Source: Planctomycetota bacterium
GTDB taxonomy: Bacteria > Planctomycetota > J058 > JAJDCQ01
Length of the DNA: 64,000 nucleotides
Assembly: GCA_029260755.1 (NCBI GenBank)
Contig: JAJDCQ010000180.1
Coordinates: 1-64,000 of the forward strand
Reading direction: 5' to 3'
Shown here: positions 52,577 to 61,157 of the stretch, piece by piece
Layout of the letters: every line of letters starts with the position of its first letter
Numbering within the stretch: the first letter of the stretch is position 1
Program-made: the position numbers and the translations under genes
Notes under the pieces: generated by a model
Told to the model about the DNA's origin: nothing
Seen by the model: the letters and a program-made list of their open reading frames with translations, nothing else
The model's database searches: none

Positions 52577-53189
52577 TCGACCCGCGACGTCGCGCGCGAC
52601 GCACGGCCTCCGCGAGGCTCGCCCGGATCCGGGCGGCCAGCTCGCGGGGGCCGTCGTCGTGTACGGCGAGCCGGAGGTGGGCGGCGGCGGCGTAGAGGGG
52701 GCGGCGCTCCTTCGCGATCGCCCGCATCTCGGCGAGCGCCGAGCGCGACGCGGTGAGCGAGGGTCGGCTCGTCCGGCTCGCCGCGTCGGCGGCGACGCGA
52801 GCGGCCGCGCGCGCGGGCGAGACGTCGAGCCAGACGACCGCGCTCGCTCGGCGAAGGCGCGCGCGGTTGCCCGCCGCGAGGACGACGCCGCCTCCGGTCG
52901 CCCAGACCTCGCCGGGCGCGCTCGACGACTCGGCGAGCTCGGCGAGCCCGAGGAGCACCGCGGCCTCCCGGCGACGGAAGCCGCGCTCCCCCTCGTCGGC
53001 GAAGACCTTGGCGATCGAGCGGCCGGCCCGCGCGACGAGGAGGCGGTCGAGGTCGCGGAAGCGGAAGCCGAGGGCGCGGGCGAGCGCCCGGCCGACGGTG
53101 CTCTTGCCCGAGCCGCGCAGCCCGACCAGCGCGACGCGGCGCGGGTAGCGGAAGCGGGGCGGCGGGAGCGGCAGCCCGGTCGCGCTCAC
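52569..53189 (-). CDS. aroK: shikimate kinase
   Basis: A 206-residue cytosolic enzyme that phosphorylates shikimate in the chorismate pathway. Walker A is LVGLRGSGKST (residues 21-31). The shikimate-binding Asp pair is in FRDLDRLL (about 44-51), followed by GERGFRRREAAVL with the binding Arg and the ATGGGVVL motif. The lid/adenine region near the end is ERRPLYAAAA. The start GTG 53189 overlaps the stop of the Ser/Thr kinase gene (GTGA). Translational coupling to a signalling kinase is unusual for an aromatic biosynthesis gene. It is slightly longer than the usual 170-180 residues because of an N-terminal Pro-rich leader. Confidence 0.92.
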   Translation of the reverse strand: MSATGLPLPPPRFRYPRRVALVGLRGSGKSTVGRALARALGFRFRDLDRLLVARAGRSIAKVFADEGERGFRRREAAVLLGLAELAESSSAPGEVWATGGGVVLAAGNRARLRRASAVVWLDVSPARAAARVAADAASRTSRPSLTASRSALAEMRAIAKERRPLYAAAAHLRLAVHDDGPRELAARIRASLAEAVRRARRRGSTT

Positions 53190-54658
53190 CCGTCGAGGTC
53201 GTCGACCTGCTTGGGCGACCCGAGCCAGCGCACCAGGAACGGGACGCAGGCGAGGATCCCGACGACGAGGACGAGGACCGCCCACGCCCAGTGTCCCACC
53301 CAGGGCGACACGGCGTAGCCGACGGCGGCGCCGATCAGGCCCGAGCCGATCCCGTAGAGGTCGACCTCGGCGACGCGCAGGTTGGCGAAGCGCGGGTCAC
53401 GGTGGAAGTACCACCGCTGGAGGCGCCGGACGTTGCAGGTGTGCTCCGCCTTCGGCGTCAGCCCGTCGAGCACCCGCTCCACGTCGCGGGCGAGGTCGCG
53501 GACGCAGCCGTAGCGATCGTCGCGGTCGGGCGAGAGCGCCTTGTCGACGACCGAGGCGAGCGACCGGTCGATCTCGGGCACCGCCTCGCGGATCGGCTTG
53601 ATCCGGCCGGCCCGGACGAGCTCCATCAGGTCCGCCGTCGTCGTCGCGTGGTAGGGGATCCGGAGCGAGATGAGCTCGTAGAGGATCACGCCGAGGGCCC
53701 AGACGTCGCTCCGTGCGTCGAGCGGCTCGCCGCGCGCCTGCTCGGGCGACATGTAGACGGGGGTGCCCGAGATGCCGAGCTTCTTCGGGTCGAGGCCGGA
53801 GAAGAGCTCGGTGAGCGGGTCGCCGCCCTCGCGGTTGCCGATCGGGGCGACGAGGCCCCAGTCCATGATGAGCGCCTCGCCGTGGGGTCCGACCATCACG
53901 TTCGCGGGCTTGAGGTCTCGGTGGAGGACGCCGAGCTCGTGGGCCGATCCGACGCCGAGGCAGACGGCGAGGAAGAGCCGGAGCCGTCGCTCGCGGCTCC
54001 GCCAGCGTCCGCCCTTGCTCGGCCCGAGCGAGAGCGCGTCGATGATCTCCTTCAGGCTCTCCCCGACGACGCGCTTCATCGTGAAGAACGGCTCGCCGGC
54101 CGGCGTGATCCCGAGGTCGTGGATCGGGACGATGTTGGGATGCTCGAGCGCCGCGGTCACCCGCGCCTCGCGGAGGAACTGCCGGGTCAGCTCGGGATGC
54201 CGGCCGATCTCCTTCCGGAGACGCTTGACCGCGAGCTCGCGCATGAGGTCCCGGTCCCAGACCCGCTCGACGATGCCCATCCCGCCCTCGCCGAGGCGGC
54301 CGCGGATCTCGTAGCGCTCGGCGCGGGCGTCTCCGGGGGCGGCCGATCGGTCGCCTCCGGTCGTCGCCGCGTCGGTGGGGCGAGCCCGGGTGGCGTCGAG
54401 CGGGTCGCTCCCGGCGTCGCCGGGCGACCAGGGCACGGTCGGCCCCGTCACGGCGGCGTCGGCATCGGCATCGGCGTCGTCATCGGCGCCCGGCCAGGGC
54501 CGCACCGCCGCGTCCTCGGCGACGGCGGCGTCGCCGGGGAGGGGACGCGCGAGGACGCTCGTCATGCGGAGCGCCTCCTCGACCAAAGCCACGGTGCTCC
54601 GACGCCCGAGCTCGGCGTCGGGGACGGGCGGGTCGGACGGTTTCGGGTCGACGGACAT
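53186..54658 (-). CDS. membrane Ser/Thr protein kinase, DWG type
   Basis: A 490-residue kinase. An acidic, low-complexity N-terminus (residues 1-112, with ADDDADADADAA) precedes the kinase domain at about 116-400: GEGGMGIV, K145, catalytic H246-R247-D248-LKPANVM, D266-W267-G268 in place of DFG, SPEQ near 310. The activation region is extended by about 20 residues (EGGDPLTELFSGLDPKKLG). Two C-terminal helices (about 440-482, GLIGAAVGYAVSPW and WAWAVLVLVVGILACVPFLV) anchor it with the kinase inside the cell. AGGAGAGGGG lies upstream of ATG 54658. Its stop overlaps the shikimate kinase start. Confidence 0.92.
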   Translation of the reverse strand: MSVDPKPSDPPVPDAELGRRSTVALVEEALRMTSVLARPLPGDAAVAEDAAVRPWPGADDDADADADAAVTGPTVPWSPGDAGSDPLDATRARPTDAATTGGDRSAAPGDARAERYEIRGRLGEGGMGIVERVWDRDLMRELAVKRLRKEIGRHPELTRQFLREARVTAALEHPNIVPIHDLGITPAGEPFFTMKRVVGESLKEIIDALSLGPSKGGRWRSRERRLRLFLAVCLGVGSAHELGVLHRDLKPANVMVGPHGEALIMDWGLVAPIGNREGGDPLTELFSGLDPKKLGISGTPVYMSPEQARGEPLDARSDVWALGVILYELISLRIPYHATTTADLMELVRAGRIKPIREAVPEIDRSLASVVDKALSPDRDDRYGCVRDLARDVERVLDGLTPKAEHTCNVRRLQRWYFHRDPRFANLRVAEVDLYGIGSGLIGAAVGYAVSPWVGHWAWAVLVLVVGILACVPFLVRWLGSPKQVDDLDG

Positions 54659-54755
54659 GACGGCGCTCCCCTCTCCTCGAAGGTCCTTCGCCTTCGAGTC
54701 TATCGCCACGGCGACGTTGCGGGCGACGGGGCGAGCGGTCTACCTTGGATGCAGC

Positions 54756-55691
54756 ATGGGAACGACGCTCCCCGCCGCCCCCCCGCCCGCCGAGCTCGCC
54801 GACGAGGCGCGCCTCCGGATCGCCGGCCGGGCGGGCGACCGCGGCCTCTTCGGGCCGGACAGCATGAGCTGGCGGATCAACCGCGAGGCGGCCGTCCTGG
54901 TCGGGGGGCGTCGCGCGCTCCTCATGCAGGTCGCCCATCCCCTCGTCGCCGCCGGCGTCGCGGACCACAGCCGCTACAGGACCGAGCCGCTCGGGCGCCT
55001 CGTCGTCACCCTCGACCTGATGCTCACGATCGTCTTCGGCGACACGGCCGGCGCGCTCGCCGCGGCCTCCCGGATCAACCGGACCCACGAGCGGATCCAG
55101 GGCCGGACTCGCTCGGCGGCCGGGCGCTGGAAGATCGGCGCCGACTACGACGCGCGCGAGCCGCGGCTGGCGTTGTGGGTGCTCGCGACCCTGATCGACA
55201 CCTCGGTGCTCGTCTACGAGACGCTCGTGGGGCCGCTCGCGCCGCTCGAGCGCGAGCGCTACTACCGGGAGAGCAAGCGCGTCGGCGCGCTCCTCGGCAT
55301 GCCCGAGGATGCTCTGCCCGCCACGTGGGACGCGTTCCGCGACGAGGTCGAGCGGTTCATCGCGGGCGACGAGCTCGCCATCTCGCGTGACGCGCGGCGG
55401 ATCGCCCGCGGCCTGCTCCATCCTCCGGCGCTGGTGCCGCTCCTGCCGCGAAGGGCGTGGAGCCTGGTGAATCCCATCACGGTCGGGCTGCTGCCCGAGC
55501 GGCTACGGCGCGGCTACGGGCTCCGCTATCGACTGCCCGAGCGCCTCGCCCACGCCGGGCTCGTCCGCGCCCTGCGGGTGGCCGTCCGCCATCTCCCGGC
55601 CTCGCTCACGACGGTGCCCCACGCGTGGTTCGCGGAGCGCTCCGTCGCCAGGCTCGAGGGAGACCCCGTTCCGGTTCTCGCGACGCCCTGA
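54756..55691 (+). CDS. DUF2236 (MpaB/latex-clearing-protein-like) oxygenase family protein
   Basis: A 311-residue helical protein of the DUF2236 family, which includes Lcp rubber oxygenase and fungal MpaB. Family segments are GPDSMSWRINREAAVLVGG, LLMQVAHPLVAAGVADHS, the INRTHERIQG motif with its conserved His, and IDTSVLVYETLVGPL. Some members bind heme b and cleave C=C bonds with O2; activity here is unproven. It starts at ATG 54756, divergent from the DWG kinase (97 bp). No signal peptide is visible. The sequence ends just before repeat element F. Confidence 0.88.
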   Translation: MGTTLPAAPPPAELADEARLRIAGRAGDRGLFGPDSMSWRINREAAVLVGGRRALLMQVAHPLVAAGVADHSRYRTEPLGRLVVTLDLMLTIVFGDTAGALAAASRINRTHERIQGRTRSAAGRWKIGADYDAREPRLALWVLATLIDTSVLVYETLVGPLAPLERERYYRESKRVGALLGMPEDALPATWDAFRDEVERFIAGDELAISRDARRIARGLLHPPALVPLLPRRAWSLVNPITVGLLPERLRRGYGLRYRLPERLAHAGLVRALRVAVRHLPASLTTVPHAWFAERSVARLEGDPVPVLATP

Positions 55692-55708
55692 TCCGGGTCC
55701 CAGAGAAC

Positions 55709-55805
55709 GGGAACCGCGGATGACGCGGATTGCGCGGACGGCGAGCTGGTGGGCGGGGGGAGGGAGCGGCCGCAATCCGCGTCATCCGCGCAATCCGCGG
55801 TTCCC
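55709..55805 (+). repeat. inverted-repeat element F (CGCGGATTG type)
   Basis: The left arm GGGAACCGCGGATGACGCGG (55709-55728) continues into ATTGCGCGGA. The right arm at 55771-55805 holds GCAATCCGCGTCATCCGCGC and ends CGGTTCCC. The units have a 9 bp period and closely match element E. It sits between the convergent DUF2236 and FHA genes, filling the gap. Confidence 0.85.
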
Positions 55806-55823
55806 ACTCGTTCAGCGCCGCGG

Positions 55824-56969
55824 TCAGCGCCGCCGGCGCCGGAAGAGGAACGTGCTGCTCCCCATCCGGATCGAGTGGCTGACCGGCGAGCTCGCGATCC
55901 GGTCCGGCGCGCGCGGGACCCGCTCGCCGACGACGACGTTGAGCCGCCCGCGGTAGGAGGCGACCCAGTCGACGTCGAGGCGGTTGGTGTCGGCCGGGAT
56001 GAGCGCCTCGATCCCGTCGACGGCGTCGTCGAGGACGCCCGCGGGGCCTTTGCCGCACATGCTGTCGTGGGCGACGCGCATGATGTGGCTGCAGCGGCCG
56101 GTGCCCGGCACCGAGTCGTCGAGGTCGACCTCGCCGACGACCGAGAGGAGGATCATGTTCTCCCACGCCCGGTCGGCGAAGGCGCGCTCGAAGCGGGTCG
56201 GGTCCTCGTCGAGGTCGAGGATCAGGACGACTCGCCCCGGGATCCCGGCGGCCGCCTCGACGATCCAGTCGAACGCCATCTTCTCGTCGCCGAAGTCGAT
56301 CGAGTTGCCGTCGCCCGAGGCGTGGATCGAGATGACGGCGACGCCATCCTCGTGGGCGTCCTCGCGGAGGGCGCGCAGGCCGCCGAGGAACGGACCGCCG
56401 CCCTCGCGGATCGAGCGATCGACGAAGCTCTTGCGCTCGAGGAGGTGACGGTGCACCCGGGCGGCGCGCCGCCGATGCCGGGCGCCGTCGCCGTTTTCGT
56501 CGGCGACGGCGTGGGCGACGAGGGCGTGGCGCTGCGCGCCGACCCGCTCGCGGACCTCGTCGTCCGACTCGCGCCGCACGACGACGCGGAAGCGGCTCCG
56601 CCCGACGGCGATCTCGTCACCGTCGGCGAGCGCCCGGCGCGTCGGCACGCGGAACATGTGGTCGCCGTTCACGAGCGTCCCGTTGGTCGAGTTGAGGTCG
56701 GCGACCTCCGGCGAGCCCGGATCCACCAGCCCGTGGGTGCGGCTCACCTGGCCGTCCTCGGTGAGCTGGATGTAGTTGAGGCGCCCGAGGGTCTCGACCT
56801 GGTCCTCGAGCCGGTCGGGGCGCTCGTCGCCGCCGTCGTAGCGGTAGTAGTCGGGGCTGCGGCCGAAGACGGTCGGCACCTCGACGGGGACGAGGCGGTT
56901 GGTGGAGACGTGCTGGAGAAAGACCGTCGCGCGGCTCGTCGCGCGGCTCGTCGGGGAGTGTGCTGTCAT
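55824..56969 (-). CDS. FHA-domain protein with caspase-like C-terminal region
   Basis: A 381-residue protein. An FHA domain lies at about 28-132 (VFGRSPDYY, VSRTH at 75-79, DLNSTNGTLVNG). After a charged linker (140-185), residues about 190-340 show the order of a caspase/metacaspase-like fold: GGLRALREDAHEDGVAVISIHASGDG resembles the strand ending in the catalytic His segment. GRVVLILDLDED resembles the next strand, where D-x-C-x-S would be expected. Here the Cys is absent (LDLDEDP), so if the fold is right the domain is inactive. AAGGA lies 7 nt before ATG 56969. A scaffold or sensor role is possible. The FHA call is firm; the second domain is tentative. Confidence 0.78.
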   Translation of the reverse strand: MTAHSPTSRATSRATVFLQHVSTNRLVPVEVPTVFGRSPDYYRYDGGDERPDRLEDQVETLGRLNYIQLTEDGQVSRTHGLVDPGSPEVADLNSTNGTLVNGDHMFRVPTRRALADGDEIAVGRSRFRVVVRRESDDEVRERVGAQRHALVAHAVADENGDGARHRRRAARVHRHLLERKSFVDRSIREGGGPFLGGLRALREDAHEDGVAVISIHASGDGNSIDFGDEKMAFDWIVEAAAGIPGRVVLILDLDEDPTRFERAFADRAWENMILLSVVGEVDLDDSVPGTGRCSHIMRVAHDSMCGKGPAGVLDDAVDGIEALIPADTNRLDVDWVASYRGRLNVVVGERVPRAPDRIASSPVSHSIRMGSSTFLFRRRRR

Positions 56970-57122
56970 GGGCGTCCTTCGGGAAGAGTAGCCCGAGCCC
57001 TTCGGGCCGCCGCGGCGGTGACCCTCGGGGGACGCAGGAAGCCCTCTCAGTATGGCGCGGCGGGGCCGGCAGTGCCAGGTGGGATCGCCCGATCCGCGGC
57101 GTGCGCGGGCGTCGTCGGCCGC

Positions 57123-57128
57123 TATAAT
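57123..57128 (+). promoter_or_regulatory. -10-like TATAAT upstream of the TPR gene
   Basis: A consensus TATAAT lies 24 bp before GTG 57153, with AGGAGG at 57141-57146 in between. No recognisable -35 lies at the usual distance, so it may need an activator. Confidence 0.4.
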
Positions 57129-57152
57129 CGGGCTTGCACGAGGAGGTCGAAC

Positions 57153-58628
57153 GTGAGCGCCCCGCAGAATGACCCAGGGAACGAGCACGCCGATCCCCTT
57201 CGGGACTCGCTGTTTGCCGCGGCCGGTCGCCGTGACGGCGACGAGCTCGCCCGGATCATCGACGAGAACGAGGAGGCGATCGTGGCCGCGTTCGCGGGCT
57301 GGCAGAAGGTGCCCGCGCCGATCCAGGACGACCCCGAGTCGATGCAGGCCTACGCCCAGGGCCTCCTCGTCGTCGCCGGGTTCTTCGCCCAGGTCCGAAA
57401 GCGCCCCGAGCTCCTCGAGCGCCTGACCGGAGGCGGCGGCGAGGGCGGCGAGAACCCGCTCACCGTCTGGCAGGACCAGCTCGAGGCGGCCCAGAAGCTC
57501 CGGGAGCAGCTCGAGTTCGCCGAGGGCATCTCCGCCCTGAGCGACCTCCTCGTCGACATGCGCGACGTCAAGGGCAGCGGCGTCGACCACTTCCTCCCGC
57601 GCACCCTCGGCATGCTCGGCGACCTCCACTTCCAGAACGGGCAGCTCGCGCCGGCGTTCGACGCGACCCGCGGCGCGCTCGAGGCGTGCGAGCGGGCCGG
57701 CGACGAGGCGGGCATCCTCACCTATCTGAGCAACCTCTACGAGCTCCACCGCTACGAGGGCGAGACGGAGCGGGCGGCCGAGTGCGCCGAGCGGCTCGCC
57801 GCGCGCTTCGAGGGCGCCGACCGGCGGTGGTACGAGGCGCAGGCCCGGATCCTCCGCGCCGGCGAGCCGCTCCTGCGGGTGGTGAGCGAGCGCGCCGACG
57901 GCTGCCGCGCCGAGGTGGCCGACACGGAGCTCGCCGGACACGTCCGGTTCGTCTTCCAGCGCAACCGCATCAGCCGATTCGCGGCGAACGTGTGGGGCGA
58001 GCGCGGCGAGAACCACGGCCGCAAGGGCGAGCTCGAGGAGGCGCTCGCCGCGTTCCGTGAGGCGGCCGACGCCGACGACTACACGCCCGAGCCCCGCTAT
58101 CAGGCGGCGGCGACCTGCCTCTTCCTGGGGCGCTTCGGCGACGCGGCGGAGTGGTACCGCGAGGTCGAGGAGCGGGCGCCGGGGTGGTTCCATTGCCGCG
58201 CGAACCTGTGGCTCGCGGACGAGGCGACCCGCGGCGCGCTCTCGCAGGAGACGTTGCTCCTGATCCTCGAGCTCTCCGACCGCATCGCCGACCCCGAGCG
58301 CGACCTCGCCCGGGCCGAGGCGGCCCGCGACGCGACGCCGCAGGTGGCCCTCCTCCACCTGATCGCCGCCCGGGCGCTCCTCGCCCTCGAGCGCCCGGAC
58401 GAGGGGCGGGCCGCCCTCGAGGTCGCCCTCGAGCGAGCGGAGGACGACGACGTCCGGACGCGGACGCTCCTCGAGCGGGCGAACGCGACCGAGGACGCCG
58501 CCCGGCGCGAGGAGCGTCTCCGCGAGACGGCCGCGGTCGGCGGCAACCTCGTCGCCGCGGCGACCGCCGAGCTGCTTCTGCGCGGCGACGCGGACGGCTC
58601 GAGCGCCGAGGGCGAGCCGGCCGGCTGA
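57153..58628 (+). CDS. cytosolic TPR-repeat protein, 491 aa
   Basis: A 491-residue helical protein starting at GTG 57153 (AGGAGG 6 nt upstream). The first 150 residues include ELARIIDENEEAIVAAFAG and an acidic Gly-rich linker (GGGGEGGENP). TPR-like helical pairs follow from about 150 to 480 (ALSDLLVDMRDVKG, PAFDATRGALEACERAGDEAG, GELEEALAAFREAADADDYTP). No signal peptide or membrane helix. Proteins of this type act as protein-interaction adaptors. Its neighbours are an FHA protein and a kinase-TPR protein, so it may be part of the same signalling set. Confidence 0.78.
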   Translation: MSAPQNDPGNEHADPLRDSLFAAAGRRDGDELARIIDENEEAIVAAFAGWQKVPAPIQDDPESMQAYAQGLLVVAGFFAQVRKRPELLERLTGGGGEGGENPLTVWQDQLEAAQKLREQLEFAEGISALSDLLVDMRDVKGSGVDHFLPRTLGMLGDLHFQNGQLAPAFDATRGALEACERAGDEAGILTYLSNLYELHRYEGETERAAECAERLAARFEGADRRWYEAQARILRAGEPLLRVVSERADGCRAEVADTELAGHVRFVFQRNRISRFAANVWGERGENHGRKGELEEALAAFREAADADDYTPEPRYQAAATCLFLGRFGDAAEWYREVEERAPGWFHCRANLWLADEATRGALSQETLLLILELSDRIADPERDLARAEAARDATPQVALLHLIAARALLALERPDEGRAALEVALERAEDDDVRTRTLLERANATEDAARREERLRETAAVGGNLVAAATAELLLRGDADGSSAEGEPAG

Positions 58629-58635
58629 GCCGCGG

Positions 58636-61077
58636 TCACCGCGGTCGCCGTTGCTTCTCGGCTCGGAGCTGCTGGAGGAGCGCGTTCATGGCGGCCGCGC
58701 CGCCGCCGCCGCCGGCGATGTCGAGGTAGCGCTCGGCGTCCTGGATCGCCCCGTCGAGGTCGCCCGCCTGGGCCCGGATCCTCACGCGCTGGTCGAGCGC
58801 GTAGGTGCTCCTCGGGTCGATCGCGAGGGCCCGGTCGACGTCGTCGAGGGCGCCGCCGAGGTCGCCCGACCGCGCGCGGGCCACCGCCCGGTTCGCGAGC
58901 GCCATGGGGTCGGGCGGCCCCTCCGCGATGGCCTCGTCGTACTCGCGGAGCGCCTCCTCGAGATCGCCCCGGTCGCGGAGCGCGTTCGCAATGTTGAGCC
59001 GGACCCAGGTCGCCGGCTCGATCTCGAGTGAGCGGCGATAGTCGACGATCGCGCCGTCGTTGTCGCCCATGGCGCGCCGGATCTGCGCCCGGACCCGCCA
59101 CGCCATCGCGCTCATCGGGTCGAGCTCGACGCCCTTGTCCGCATCGGTGCGCGCCTGCCGGATCCGGCTCGCATCGCGCATCTCCCAGACGGTGTAGGCG
59201 CGTCGCGTTCGGAGGGCGCCGATCGCGGGGGCGATGCCGATCGCGTGGTCGAAGTCCTCGAGCGCGCCGGCGTGGTCGCCGAGCATGCGGCGGATCTCGG
59301 CCCGGTCCTGCCAGCCCTGGACCTGACGCCCGTCCACGACGACGGCCCGGTCGAGGTCGCGGAGGGCGGCGGGGAGGTCGTTGGCGATCTTGTGGGCGTT
59401 GGCCCGGTTGACCCACGCCGCGAAGTGGGTCGGGTCGAGCTCGATCGCCCGGTCGTAGTCCCGGATCGCGCCGGCCAGGTCGCCCGTTCTCTTCCGGCTG
59501 ACGCCGCGCGCGACGCGGGCGCGGACGTCGTCGGGGCCGAGCTGGACGGCGCGGTCGTGGTCGGCCAGCGCGCGCGCCGGGTCGGTCTCCGACACGACCG
59601 AGCCCCGCAGGCTCCACGCCTCGACGCTCTCGGGGAATCGCTCGATGGCGGTGTCGCAGTCCTCGATGGCGAGGTCCAGGCGGCCGGCGCGGGCCCGGAT
59701 CTCGGCGCGGTTCAGCCACGGCTCGGCGAGGTCGGCGTCGAGGTCCACGGCCCGGGTCGCCTCGGCGAGCGCCTCCTCGATCCGTCCGGTCCACTCGAGT
59801 ATCTTCGCGAGATGACACCGGGCGCGGGCGTGCTCCGGGGCGCGGTCGAGGAGACGCCGGAGAGCCGTCTCGCTCGCCTCCTGATCGCCCGACTTCCCGA
59901 GACGGACGGCCTCGTCGTACGCCGCGTCGGCGTCGAACGGCGGGGAGCTCGGGTCGGAAGTCGCCGACGTCGGCGGGTGGCCGGACGCCCCCGACGACGA
60001 CGAGCTCGCATCGTCCCCGGAGCGAGGGCCGGTGTCGGCCGTGAGCAGGAGGATCCCCGCGACGAGGAGCCCGGCGCCGAGGGCCGCCCCGACGCTGGCG
60101 ATCGCGACGGTGCCCCCGCCCCCGGGCCGGGTCCCCGCGGGCGTCCGGTCGTGCGACCGCGCGGGCGCGGCCACGCCGCCGCGCTCCAGCGCGCGCGCGA
60201 CCGCCGCCGCCGACGGGAAGCGATCCTCGGGCTTCTTGGCGAGGCACCGGAGGACGACCGCCTCGAGACCGCGCGGGATGCTCGGTTCGAGCTCGGTCGG
60301 CGGGACGGGCGGGTCGTTCAGCACCTCCGCCAGCGTCGCGTAGGACGTCGCCCCGCGGAACGGCGGCCGGCCGGTGAGGGCGAAGTAGAGGGTGGCGCCG
60401 AGCCCGTAGACGTCGGTCCACGGGCCCTGATCGCGCTGGCCGTCGACCTGCTCGGGCGCCATGTAGCTCGGCGTGCCGAGGGTGGTCCCCGTCTCGGTGA
60501 GCCGATGCGCGTTGCCGAGGTCGCGGGCGAGGCCGAAGTCGCCGATCCGGGCGTTGCCGTCGCGATCCATGATGATGTTCGCCGGCTTCACGTCGCGGTG
60601 GACGATCCCGTGGGCGTGGGCCTCATCGAGACCGCCCGCGGTGGCCTGGACCGCCGCGACGGCGTGGCGCCGATCGATCCCGCCGCGTCTGACGAGGCTC
60701 TCGAGCGTCTCGCCCTCGACGAGCTCCATCACGATGAAGGGCATCTCGGCCACTGCGCCGGTCTCGTAGACGCCGATGACCGCGCGGTGGCGGAGCGAGG
60801 CGGCCGTGCGCGCCTCCAGGGTGAAGCGCCGCAGCTCCTCCTCGCCGGCGAAGGTGCCCGGGTTCATCACCTTCACGGCGACCTCGCGGTGAAGGCTCGG
60901 ATCGAAGCAGCGGTAGACCGACCCGAATCCGCCGGTGCCGAGGCGACCGATGACGCGGAAGCGTCCGATCGTGGGGGGCTGGCTGCCGGAGGCGCTGGCC
61001 CCCGGCAATGCGGGCGGGACCGCCGGCCGGATGTGGCTCGCGAAGGCGTCCGGCGCCGGCTCGCGCTCGTGGTTCAT
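58636..61077 (-). CDS. Ser/Thr protein kinase with transmembrane helix and TPR array
   Basis: An 813-residue kinase with domain order kinase (about 37-305), linker, TM helix (about 322-343, VAIASVGAALGAGLLVAGIL), Ser/Gly linker and about 11 TPRs (385-795). The motifs are complete: GTGGFGSV, K69, H160-R161-D162-VKPANII, D180-F-G, SYMAPEQ, TDVYGLGATLY. It is the closest paralogue in this window of the interrupted kinase at 20819. It shows that the codon replaced by TAG there should be Tyr. The C-terminus has a Gly run (IAGGGGGAAAMN). The TPRs face outside. It is divergent from the RND-domain lipoprotein (80 bp). Confidence 0.95.
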   Translation of the reverse strand: MNHEREPAPDAFASHIRPAVPPALPGASASGSQPPTIGRFRVIGRLGTGGFGSVYRCFDPSLHREVAVKVMNPGTFAGEEELRRFTLEARTAASLRHRAVIGVYETGAVAEMPFIVMELVEGETLESLVRRGGIDRRHAVAAVQATAGGLDEAHAHGIVHRDVKPANIIMDRDGNARIGDFGLARDLGNAHRLTETGTTLGTPSYMAPEQVDGQRDQGPWTDVYGLGATLYFALTGRPPFRGATSYATLAEVLNDPPVPPTELEPSIPRGLEAVVLRCLAKKPEDRFPSAAAVARALERGGVAAPARSHDRTPAGTRPGGGGTVAIASVGAALGAGLLVAGILLLTADTGPRSGDDASSSSSGASGHPPTSATSDPSSPPFDADAAYDEAVRLGKSGDQEASETALRRLLDRAPEHARARCHLAKILEWTGRIEEALAEATRAVDLDADLAEPWLNRAEIRARAGRLDLAIEDCDTAIERFPESVEAWSLRGSVVSETDPARALADHDRAVQLGPDDVRARVARGVSRKRTGDLAGAIRDYDRAIELDPTHFAAWVNRANAHKIANDLPAALRDLDRAVVVDGRQVQGWQDRAEIRRMLGDHAGALEDFDHAIGIAPAIGALRTRRAYTVWEMRDASRIRQARTDADKGVELDPMSAMAWRVRAQIRRAMGDNDGAIVDYRRSLEIEPATWVRLNIANALRDRGDLEEALREYDEAIAEGPPDPMALANRAVARARSGDLGGALDDVDRALAIDPRSTYALDQRVRIRAQAGDLDGAIQDAERYLDIAGGGGGAAAMNALLQQLRAEKQRRPR

Positions 61078-61157
61078 CGCTCCATGGTGCCCGCCGCGGC
61101 GGCTCCCTCGCAACGGGCCCCGTTGCGGCGCGGGTCCGGCGCGACGATGCTCGGGTC

